Part shown: one piece after another, positions 18,601 to 25,155 of the stretch | Numbering within the stretch: the first letter of the stretch is position 1 | How the letters are laid out: every line of letters begins with the position of its first letter | From: Spirosoma aureum | Lineage (GTDB): Bacteria; Bacteroidota; Bacteroidia; Cytophagales; Spirosomataceae | Reading direction: 5' to 3' | Assembly: GCF_011604685.1 (NCBI RefSeq) | Contig: NZ_CP050063.1 | Span: forward strand, 4,424,501 to 4,488,500 | Length of the DNA: 64,000 nucleotides | Made by a program: the position numbers and the translations under genes | The notes under the pieces: generated by a model | Database searches by the model: none | Seen by the model: only the letters and a program-made list of their open reading frames with translations | Told to the model about the DNA's origin: nothing

Positions 18601-19184
18601 GGAACGGGCAGATGTGGGGCATTACGCTGGCCGCCGAACAGCAGGCCGAAATTGCAGCCCGATTTCTGGCCGGCGACGTATCGCAACCCTACCGGGGGAG
18701 TTTGTCCATCAGTATCCTGAAAATGGAGGGTCTGCATCTGTGTAGTATAGGGATGGCCGAAGTACCTGCCAACACCGGAACGGCCGAACGAGGAGCTCCT
18801 GATTATGAGGAAATCGTTTTCATCGATAAAGCCAAGCGTTATTACAAAAAGTGTATAGTTCAGGGCGACAGGCTGGTCGGTGCTATTCTGGTCGGTGATA
18901 AAAACGAATTTCAGGAGTTTCGCGAACTGATTGCCAACGGGACCGAACTTTCTGAAAAGCGCCTACAGTTGCTACGAGCCAATAAAAAAGTTGATCCGAT
19001 AGCCGGGAAGCTGGTTTGTTCCTGCAACTCGGTAGGGCAGGGGAATTTGGAAAAGGCCATTCTGGGAGGCTGTACCGATTTTCAGCAGCTTTGCCAGAAA
19101 ACCGGAGCTGGAACTGGCTGTGGCTCCTGCCGACCCGAAGTGCGAAGTATTCTGTTATCAATGAGCGAGTTAGTGACTGGGTAA
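15618..19184 (+). CDS. nasA: Assimilatory nitrate reductase fused to FAD/[2Fe-2S] electron-transfer module
   Basis: 1188-aa fusion that would reduce nitrate to nitrite in the cytoplasm. Residues 1-700 are a molybdopterin oxidoreductase. The [4Fe-4S] motif uses Cys7, Cys10, Cys14 and Cys42 (CCYCGVGCG and MLCSKG), the probable Mo-ligand Cys lies in NSRLCMSSAVVGY, and an MPT-dinucleotide-binding C-terminal part follows (LTTGRIRDQWHTMTKTGR). Residues from about 713 form an FAD/NAD(P)H oxidoreductase (IIIIGAGSAGLGF and VIVGGGLLGLELAASL), similar to the NirB N-terminus. A BFD-type [2Fe-2S] domain closes the protein from about 1130 (CSC, then CGSC). Catalytic and diaphorase functions that are separate proteins elsewhere (NasC/NasB) are therefore on one chain. 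The gene symbol follows the catalytic half. Confidence 0.93.
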   Translation: MTHQTTCCYCGVGCGIVVRQEPNGRLTVEGDKQHPSNRGMLCSKGMNLHYTVMDQSDRLLYPQMRLNRSMPMQRVSWDAALERTAAVFKTFIQKYGPDSVAFYVSGQCLTEEYYLVNKLIKGFIGSNNIDTNSRLCMSSAVVGYKLSLGEDSVPVCYDDIEEADVFYVQGANPAWCHPILWRRIEAHKAANPHVKIICIDPRRTDTARSADLHLPIRPGTDIVLNNAIGRLLIEKGFIDNEFICNHADGFEAYREQVMQRTLVEAADLCGVDPDDIEQAAYWIGRSKGFLSLWTMGLNQSVVGVNKNLALINLHLITGRIGKPGNGPFSLTGQPNAMGGRETGGLANVLPAHRDVTNAVHRAEVEAFWQGPVRIAAKPGLTATEMFDALADGQLKAIWIINTNPMVSMPNANAVEKALKNARYVVVQDVSNRADTVPFADVVLPAAAWLEKEGTMTNAERRIAYLPSVIDAPGEALPDAEIIWRFAQKMGFGDSFNYANTAEVYQEYTQLTAGTNIDVTGVSYELLKRKRTVQWPFPANSEPLDVNTDNNVPIGTKRLFTDHRFYTPNERAQIHAVPDGNASEPTDDDFPLVLTTGRIRDQWHTMTKTGRVAKLNQHSPQPFLQIHPDDARTHGIRDGQLVVVRGRRGEVRVKAKITDDVRSGLCFLPMHWGKILNSNLNRANNLTNSLVDPRSKEPDFKFTAVTVLPYRKPQEKIIIIGAGSAGLGFINAYRLVNADDEIHVFSKEIYPFYNRVLLPDYISGEQSWEQLVKLREDQFGEANIIVHKGVSVAHIDRKAKVVTDSDGVEHTYDKILLGTGSRAFMPKSVPRLPGIFNMRSRLDADSLLPFLKLSPDDSTEPHAVIVGGGLLGLELAASLRQIGVRVTVIQRGGRFMERQLDPLASELLYLELLDRGIDVYFNEEVQTFMGNGQVEGIQLNSGRKIQCQVVVVAIGTEPNIELARDAGLVCNRGVVVNDYMQTSDPDIFAAGELAQWNGQMWGITLAAEQQAEIAARFLAGDVSQPYRGSLSISILKMEGLHLCSIGMAEVPANTGTAERGAPDYEEIVFIDKAKRYYKKCIVQGDRLVGAILVGDKNEFQEFRELIANGTELSEKRLQLLRANKKVDPIAGKLVCSCNSVGQGNLEKAILGGCTDFQQLCQKTGAGTGCGSCRPEVRSILLSMSELVTG

Positions 19185-19245
19185 ATGAGCGATCACTCCG
19201 CGACAAACCATTCAGTCATTCACTCGTTCAAACATTCAGTCATTG
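19161..19245. repeat. Quasi-palindromic gap nasA-rubredoxin gene
   Basis: The end of nasA and the 64-bp gap carry words such as ATGAGCGAGT/TGACTGGGTAAATGAGCGA. They are answered on the opposite strand by CATTCAGTCATTCACTCGTT and ATTCAGTCATTG up to 3 nt before the next start. The pairing is imperfect, but the vocabulary is the same as the other gap elements. Confidence 0.45.
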
Positions 19246-19248
19246 ATT

Positions 19249-20703
19249 ATGCGCGACTATTACACCCTGAAAATCAACCTGCCCGCTGGAATCGTTTCGC
19301 CGGGAGCGTTGCAGAATGTGCTGACACTGGCTCATGATGCGGGCGTACATACGGTGCGGTTCGGTGCCCGGCAGCAACTACTGATGACGGTACATTATGA
19401 AGACATGCGCTTTCTGGAAAAAGACCTGAAAAAACACCAGATTGCGTATGAAGCCAACACAGAGCAGTACCCAAATATTATTAGCTCGTATTGTGGCGAA
19501 GATGTGTTTCGCACGGGCGCATGGCTGCGCGAAAGTGAATACCATACGGTGCTGGACCAGTTTGATTATCAGCCACGTCTGAAAGTCAACCTGTCAGATT
19601 CGAACCAGAGTTTTACGCCTTTTTTTACTGGGAATCTCAACTTCATTGCTTCGCCGATACCGCATTTCTGGTATCTGTACGTCCGTCCGAAACAGAGCAA
19701 TTCGCTTTTCCGGTGGCGGGAACTGATCTATACGAACGACATGGGTCGACTCGCAAAAGCCGTAGAGGAAGCCATGTTGGAGCAGGACCACCAGGAAGAA
19801 GAAGCCCTCTTCAGAGCCGTGACAACAGGCCGAAGCTTCATTACGCAACCAGCAACGAATGATGTAGAACTTCCCGAATTTTCATTACCCTATTACGAAG
19901 GCTTTAACCGCTATGGGCAGCGTTCGTGGCTTGGCCTTTACCGCCGTGACGAACAGTTTTCGGTGGCGTTTCTGCTCGAGGTATGCGCGCTATGCCTGAA
20001 AACACGCGTTGGCGAATTATGCGTAACGCCCTGGAAGTCGCTCATTATTAAAGGAATTGAAGAAAAAGACCGGGCTACCTGGTCGCATATTCTTGGCAAA
20101 CACAACATCAATGTACGCCATGCCGCCAATGAACTGGCCTGGCAAACCGAAGATCATACCAATGAGGGAACGCAGCTTAAGAACTACGTGCTGCGCTATT
20201 TTGAAAAGCACGATACCCGAACGTTCGGGCTTTGTTTTGGGGTGCAGACGCGGCCAAAATCGGAAGTATTTGGTTCGGTACTGGTTCGGAAACGGCCATT
20301 GCTTCAACTTGGTCAGTTAGCGCTTTTTAGCGTCTACGATGTCTATTATACCGACAATTTCAACCCCAATAGCCGAACGTACCACCTGTTTGAAAAAGGG
20401 CTCTTTAAGCTGCATTTGCCTAATCAGATAAACCGGCTTTGCAGGAAATTCAGCACAGGTCGTTTGACGCAACGTGGTGAGGTCGTTCGGCTGGAAACCG
20501 AAAAAACGGAACCAGCCTTATCGCCCATTTCGAAGGTATATCAATGTCCACATTGTTTTACAGTGTATGACGAACAATATGGGGATACATTGAACGCTAT
20601 TCCAGCGGGAACCCCTTTCAGCGCGTTGCCGAGTGATTATGCGTGTCCTACCTGTGATGCACCAAAAGAAGAAATGGAAGAGGTATTGCTGGAAGTTGAT
20701 TAA
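19249..20703 (+). CDS. Sulfite/nitrite-reductase-like protein with C-terminal rubredoxin domain
   Basis: 484-aa two-part protein. The first 410 residues resemble the ferredoxin-like half-domains and body of the nitrite/sulfite reductase family (VHTVRFGARQQLLMTV near 25-40; LKVNLSDSNQSF; CVTPWKSLIIKG). The paired Cys-x5-Cys and Cys-x3-Cys ligands for siroheme-[4Fe-4S], present in NirB, are not visible, so catalysis of the usual kind is doubtful. The C-terminus is a rubredoxin: Cys433-x2-Cys436 and Cys466-x2-Cys469 with GTPFSALPSDYACP between. Location after nasA suggests an electron-transfer or assembly partner of nitrate reductase. The frame opens at a TTG at 19243; the ATG at 19249 (MRDYYTLK) is the better start. 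Confidence 0.8.
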   Translation: MRDYYTLKINLPAGIVSPGALQNVLTLAHDAGVHTVRFGARQQLLMTVHYEDMRFLEKDLKKHQIAYEANTEQYPNIISSYCGEDVFRTGAWLRESEYHTVLDQFDYQPRLKVNLSDSNQSFTPFFTGNLNFIASPIPHFWYLYVRPKQSNSLFRWRELIYTNDMGRLAKAVEEAMLEQDHQEEEALFRAVTTGRSFITQPATNDVELPEFSLPYYEGFNRYGQRSWLGLYRRDEQFSVAFLLEVCALCLKTRVGELCVTPWKSLIIKGIEEKDRATWSHILGKHNINVRHAANELAWQTEDHTNEGTQLKNYVLRYFEKHDTRTFGLCFGVQTRPKSEVFGSVLVRKRPLLQLGQLALFSVYDVYYTDNFNPNSRTYHLFEKGLFKLHLPNQINRLCRKFSTGRLTQRGEVVRLETEKTEPALSPISKVYQCPHCFTVYDEQYGDTLNAIPAGTPFSALPSDYACPTCDAPKEEMEEVLLEVD

Positions 20704-20711
20704 GCAATTAC

Positions 20712-20759
20712 TGTTCTGCCAACGTAAGCGATAATTTTATCGCTTACGTTGGCAGAACA
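20712..20759. terminator. Bidirectional terminator, 22-bp perfect stem
   Basis: 20712-20733 and 20738-20759 are exact reverse complements around a 4-nt loop. The hairpin lies between the convergent rubredoxin and GH29 genes, within 5-10 nt of each stop codon. Confidence 0.8.
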
Positions 20760-20763
20760 ACCT

Positions 20764-22212
20764 CTATCTGTCACTAATCCTGAATACCCATACGGGCTGT
20801 TCGGCAAACTGCTGACGCACTTTTTCGGGGATCGAAACGGTAATTACCCCCTCTGTGAGTTTAGTCTTTTTTAGGGGTTGGGTTGTGCCGAGCAAGGTTA
20901 TCTTAGCCGTTGGTGAGATATTGATCGTCGGCAGCGCCAAATTAGCCGGAAGTTGCTTTTCGGAGTCACTGGACAAATAAGACGCATAGCTAGCCTGTCC
21001 ATTGGTCGTAAAAGCCCATTGACCCTGCCGATAAGGTGCCAGCGGCTTCGTACCATAGATTGACTCGCCGTTTGTGTTCATCCATTTGCCAATTTCCTGC
21101 ATCCGCAGATAGGCTTCTTCGTGCCATTCTCCATCAGGACCTGGGGCCACGTTGAGAAGGAGATTTCCATTTTTCGCTACCACATCAACCAGTGTTTGCA
21201 CCAGCTTTCTTGCCGATTTGAAGTTCTCCTTTGGAATATACGACCAGCTATCGCCCATTGTCATACAGGTTTCCCACGGAATAGGCATGTAATGATCGGG
21301 TATCTGCTGTTCGGGTGTGACATAGTTCTCGAACTCACCCGATACCGTGCGATCTACGACCAGCAAACCGGGCTGGTGCTGGCGGGCCATCCCGGCAATA
21401 CGGGCCATATTAATATCCTGACTATAGGGAATGGTGCGTTGCCAGCTTACTGTTGAGTCGATTGTGCTAGCCGGGCGAACCCAACCACCATCGAGCCACA
21501 GGATATCTACCTTACCATATCCTGTCATCAACTCTTCGATCTGGTTGTAGGTAAAATCGCTGAACTTTTTCCAGTGGTCAGGATATTTCTTAGGGTCGTA
21601 ACTTACATTACGGTCTTTAGGAGGAAAGTAAGCCCACCAATAGTCTTCTGCATGCCAGTCAGGCTTGGAAAAATAGGTACCCAACATAAAACCCTGCTGA
21701 CGGAAAGCGCCAAGTATTTCTTTCGTTACATTGCTTCGTGGGTTAGTGGAGAAGGGTGTTTTCGGGTCTGTGATCTTGTAGTCGGTCTGTTTTGTATCGA
21801 ACATACAGAATCCGTCGTGATGCTTGGTCGTGAAAATCACATACTTCATCCCCGCCTGTTTCGCAGCATCAGCCCAGCGTTCAGGGTTGAATTTTACCGG
21901 ATTAAATGTCGTCTGGAGGTTTTCGTATGCTTTCTTGTAGTCGAACCAGTTGGCAGCATATGGGCCTTTCCGTTCGCACCAGCCTTCATCTTCTGGGCAG
22001 AGCGACCAGGATTCGACAATTCCCCATTCGCTGTAAGTGCCCCAGTGCATAAGCAGGCCGAATTTTATATTTTGCCAGGATTGCAGTTTTTGTTTGACCT
22101 GTTCGTCTTTAGGCCAAATGTACTTGTCATGTTTCTGTTCGGAGTGTTGCTGCGCAAAGGCCGGAATACCAAACAGGATTCCTAAAGCAAAGCGTAGAAA
22201 TGCAGGTTTCAT
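20764..22212 (-). CDS. GH29 alpha-L-fucosidase, secreted
   Basis: About 482-aa exo-alpha-L-fucosidase, probably periplasmic. The ATG at 22212 gives a signal peptide (MKPAFLRFALGILFGIPAFAQQ). The longer open frame to 22284 is a read-back into the terminator region. GH29 features include KFGLLMHWGTYSEWG at the N-terminal side, MKYVIFTTKHHDGFCMFDT, and VDILWLDGGW with the predicted nucleophile Asp. NGNLLLNVAPGPDGEWHEE closes the barrel. A C-terminal beta-sandwich follows. It is transcribed after the GH95 gene on the same strand, with a strong stem-loop in the 108-bp gap. Together they point to removal of fucose from glycans. Confidence 0.93.
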   Translation of the reverse strand: MKPAFLRFALGILFGIPAFAQQHSEQKHDKYIWPKDEQVKQKLQSWQNIKFGLLMHWGTYSEWGIVESWSLCPEDEGWCERKGPYAANWFDYKKAYENLQTTFNPVKFNPERWADAAKQAGMKYVIFTTKHHDGFCMFDTKQTDYKITDPKTPFSTNPRSNVTKEILGAFRQQGFMLGTYFSKPDWHAEDYWWAYFPPKDRNVSYDPKKYPDHWKKFSDFTYNQIEELMTGYGKVDILWLDGGWVRPASTIDSTVSWQRTIPYSQDINMARIAGMARQHQPGLLVVDRTVSGEFENYVTPEQQIPDHYMPIPWETCMTMGDSWSYIPKENFKSARKLVQTLVDVVAKNGNLLLNVAPGPDGEWHEEAYLRMQEIGKWMNTNGESIYGTKPLAPYRQGQWAFTTNGQASYASYLSSDSEKQLPANLALPTINISPTAKITLLGTTQPLKKTKLTEGVITVSIPEKVRQQFAEQPVWVFRISDR

Positions 22213-22247
22213 TGGATTGACTGTAAAGTGATTGCAGCCGTTACTGC

Positions 22248-22296
22248 AAAAGCAGCAGATTGTTCCGGCGAAAATTTCCGGCAATCTGCTGCTTTT
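22248..22296. terminator. Stem-loop between GH95 and GH29 genes
   Basis: AAAAGCAGCAGATTG (22248-22262) and CAATCTGCTGCTTTT (22282-22296) are perfect reverse complements. An inner CCGG/CCGG pair adds to the stem, and T-tracts lie on both sides. It can act as terminator for the minus-strand GH95 transcript before GH29. Confidence 0.7.
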
Positions 22297-22320
22297 TTAT
22301 CGTTTATCCGAATCCTTTGC

Positions 22321-24858
22321 TCACTGCATCACAAACGTATAATTTCGTCCTGCCTGGGTCATAAAATCATAAACCTGTGCCGTTGCCCCCTGCACGGTCT
22401 GAACAGTTGGCCCCTGGAAAAGAGGATTCGGATTTGCCCCGCTGGCGGGTTTCAGCCCTACACCAGCTGAGGCTTTCAGGGCGTTGGGAACGCGAAGACG
22501 ACAGTTTCCGCCAACGTTGGACCTGATAACGACCTTACTCACTTTGCCATCCTGCCAGGTCATTTCAACGATGTCAAATCCACCCCGCGCCCGTAATCCT
22601 TTTACCTGACCACTGTTCCACTGGTCGGGGAGAGCGGCCAGCAATCCGATATGGTCCAGATGACTCTGGAGGAGCATCTCGCTCATACCGGCAATACCTC
22701 CGAAATTTCCATCGATCTGGAACGGCGGATGGGCGCAGAACATATTGGGATAAGTACCGCCCGCATTGGTGTAGTTGGTTCCTTCCACACCGGTAAGTTT
22801 CAGTAGCTCGCGAAGAAGTTTGTAAGCGTGGTTGCCATCATTGAGCCTTGCCCAGAAGTTAATTTTCCAGGCTTTACTCCAGCCTGTGCCCTCATCGCCC
22901 CGAAGTTCGAGGGTTTTGCGGGCTGCGGCTGCCAGTTCGGGCGTCGTCAATGGCGCAATCTGCCGACCGGGGTGTAGGGCAAACAGGTGGGAAACGTGCC
23001 GGTGAAGCGGTTCAACCTCATCGAAGTCTTTATACCATTCCTGTAGATTTCCCTTTTTGCCGATCTGGAACGGGTATAGCTTCCCAGTTTGATCACTGAT
23101 CACTTTCCGGAAATCGACATCTGTATTAAGGATCGTCGATGCTTCGATGACGTTCGTGAACAGGTCGCGGATGATGCCCATGTCCATTGTCGTGGCTATG
23201 GATACTTCCCCTCGTTTGCCATTCGGAAGTACAAACACATTTTCGGGTGTAGTCGATGGGGCCGTTACCAGATGCCCTTCGTTATCCGGTATCAACCATT
23301 CCGAGCAGAATTGGGCTGCTCCTTTCATGAGCGGGTAGGCCGTTTCGCGCAGAAATGTTTTGTCGCCCGTGTAGCGATAGTGTTCATACAGATGCTGACT
23401 GAGCCAGGCGCCACCCATGGCCCAGTTGGCCCATAACGGACTCCCTTTGCCCAGATCGCCAACCGGGTTAGAAACGCCCCAGATGTCGGTGTTGTGGTGG
23501 GCCGTCCATCCGCCAATGCCGTAAAAATTCTTAGCGGTGGCTTTTCCGGTGCTGGCTACATCCTTAATTAGCCCAAATAGCGGCCGGTGAAATTCAGATA
23601 AATTGCTGATCTCGGCGGGCCAGTAGTTCATCTGCGTATTAATGTTGATCGTGAAGTTACTGCTCCAGGGTGGTCGAACGTGCGGATTCCAGATTCCTTG
23701 CAAATTGGCGGGTGTTCCAGTCGGGCGTGAACTTGAAATAAGCAGGTAACGACCAAATTGATAGTACAAACTTTCAAGAGTCGGGTCATTTTCGCCCGTT
23801 GCGTACTGGCTCAATCGCTCATCGGTCGGCAGAGCCTGACGATCCGCTGAGCCATTTTTAGCCGTCAAGGCCAGCGAAACACGATTGAAATAGGTTTGAT
23901 AATCCTGTAGGTGTGCCTGTTTCAGAGCCGTATATGTTTTTCGGGCAGCTGGATTCAGGTAGCTTTCTACGAGTTTAATTTCGTCTTTACCGTCGTTGTC
24001 CGGACACTTGTCGAAGCCGTTGAAGCTCGTTGCCGCAGAGAGCAGCAGCACGACGCTGGTCGCATGGCTGACGTGTATACCTGCCGTATCTGTCGTGACG
24101 GTGCCATCGCTGGGCAGTGCCCGAATGCGTAACGCGAAGCGCATTCCCCGGCATTGGCTCGCATCAGCATATATAATGGGTTGTGGATTATCGCGAACAT
24201 AATTTGGGTCGGTATGGGCCGGGGCTTTACCGATAAGGGCTAATTCCCGATTATTGACGGCTGCCAGCTGGTACCGAAGCTGACTTTTTGTGGATGCCAC
24301 AAAATTGAGCTTGCCCGGTTTATCGGCGGTTAGTCGAACGACAATGACCTGATCGGGTGCCGATACGAAGATTTCCCGTGAATAAGTCACACCATCTACA
24401 GTGAAACGAGTCGTGGCAGTAGCATCGCTGATGTTCAGGTCGCGGTAATACGTTGTTGGCTGACCACTAAATGGCTGCCGAATTAGTAGATCACCCAGCG
24501 GTTCGTAGGACTCCGTATAGCGACCCTGCATTTTTTTGGTGAGCGACGTCGCCAGTTCATAATTCTCTTCAAACAAAGCCTTGCGAATCTGGGGTAAATA
24601 CGTTTTGGCGTCCGGATTGGGATTCGGATCGACGGGACCGCCCGACCAGAGTGTGCTTTCGTTGAGTTGAAGTAATTCTTCATTCACTTTGCCGAATACC
24701 ATAACCCCCAGACGACCATTGCCAACGGGCAGCGCTTCGTTCCAGTTGCGGGCGGGTTGTTTGTACCACAATTTGAGCGGCTGGGCCGTGAGTGGATCTG
24801 ACAGACGTAGGGCGAAGGCAAGCAGAATTAGGTAAAAATGCGTTGTTTTCGTAAGCAT
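22321..24858 (-). CDS. GH95 alpha-L-fucosidase, secreted
   Basis: 845-aa inverting alpha-1,2-L-fucosidase (or alpha-galactosidase-like member) of family GH95. It has a signal peptide ending at LTAQPLKLWY. The N-terminal beta domain contains PARNWNEALPVGNGRLGVMVFG and LQLNESTLWSGGP, both typical of GH95. The (alpha/alpha)6 barrel includes RPTGTPANLQGIWN, NINTQMNYWPAE and FCAHPPFQIDGNFGG, which carries the conserved catalytic-region Asp. Length fits the family. Upstream lie two 17-bp dyads and the divergent SusC gene, so shared regulation is likely. Confidence 0.94.
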   Translation of the reverse strand: MLTKTTHFYLILLAFALRLSDPLTAQPLKLWYKQPARNWNEALPVGNGRLGVMVFGKVNEELLQLNESTLWSGGPVDPNPNPDAKTYLPQIRKALFEENYELATSLTKKMQGRYTESYEPLGDLLIRQPFSGQPTTYYRDLNISDATATTRFTVDGVTYSREIFVSAPDQVIVVRLTADKPGKLNFVASTKSQLRYQLAAVNNRELALIGKAPAHTDPNYVRDNPQPIIYADASQCRGMRFALRIRALPSDGTVTTDTAGIHVSHATSVVLLLSAATSFNGFDKCPDNDGKDEIKLVESYLNPAARKTYTALKQAHLQDYQTYFNRVSLALTAKNGSADRQALPTDERLSQYATGENDPTLESLYYQFGRYLLISSSRPTGTPANLQGIWNPHVRPPWSSNFTININTQMNYWPAEISNLSEFHRPLFGLIKDVASTGKATAKNFYGIGGWTAHHNTDIWGVSNPVGDLGKGSPLWANWAMGGAWLSQHLYEHYRYTGDKTFLRETAYPLMKGAAQFCSEWLIPDNEGHLVTAPSTTPENVFVLPNGKRGEVSIATTMDMGIIRDLFTNVIEASTILNTDVDFRKVISDQTGKLYPFQIGKKGNLQEWYKDFDEVEPLHRHVSHLFALHPGRQIAPLTTPELAAAARKTLELRGDEGTGWSKAWKINFWARLNDGNHAYKLLRELLKLTGVEGTNYTNAGGTYPNMFCAHPPFQIDGNFGGIAGMSEMLLQSHLDHIGLLAALPDQWNSGQVKGLRARGGFDIVEMTWQDGKVSKVVIRSNVGGNCRLRVPNALKASAGVGLKPASGANPNPLFQGPTVQTVQGATAQVYDFMTQAGRNYTFVMQ

Positions 24859-24876
24859 GAACGGGTTGTATCATCG

Positions 24877-24893
24877 GCCTGAATTGGTCAGGC
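24877..24893. promoter_or_regulatory. Candidate operator dyad 1 (GH95 side)
   Basis: GCCTGAATTGGTCAGGC is a perfect 6-bp dyad around 5 nt, 19 nt upstream of the GH95 start codon. It matches the second dyad 54 bp away (CCTGAATyGrTCAGG core). The role as a repressor or activator site is inferred. Confidence 0.5.
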
Positions 24894-24930
24894 TTTCCTG
24901 TATGTTAAGTTCCTTTATTCGCTTTTTTAC

Positions 24931-24947
24931 TCCTGAATCGATCAGGA
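24931..24947. promoter_or_regulatory. Candidate operator dyad 2 (intergenic)
   Basis: TCCTGAATCGATCAGGA has the same architecture and nearly the same sequence as 24877-24893. The start-to-start distance is 54 bp, about five helical turns, so two dimers could bind the same DNA face. No regulator gene lies nearby. Confidence 0.5.
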
Positions 24948-25091
24948 ATTATAAGGGACGTCGAATGGATAAAACCGGCATACAATCAAATGAAGCTATA
25001 TCCGGCTGTTACAAACCGTCGGGAAGCAAATATTAACGGCCTATGAAATTTTTGCGATGGGTGTTTACAAATCGTTGATAATCAGTCAATC

Positions 25092-25119
25092 TTGAGGTAA
25101 TATGGCGACCGTACTTTTG
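25092..25119 (+). promoter_or_regulatory. susC promoter
   Basis: TTG (25092-25094), 17 nt, then TACTTTTG (25112-25119), matching the Bacteroidota -33/-7 pattern. Transcription would begin around 25126, leaving a leader of about 30 nt. TTGCAGGT (25117-25124) and ACCTGCAA (25144-25151) form a perfect inverted repeat that overlaps the -7 box and ends 4 nt before the ATG. Confidence 0.6.
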
Positions 25120-25155
25120 CAGGTAATCACATAAGTAATACTAACCTGCAAACGG

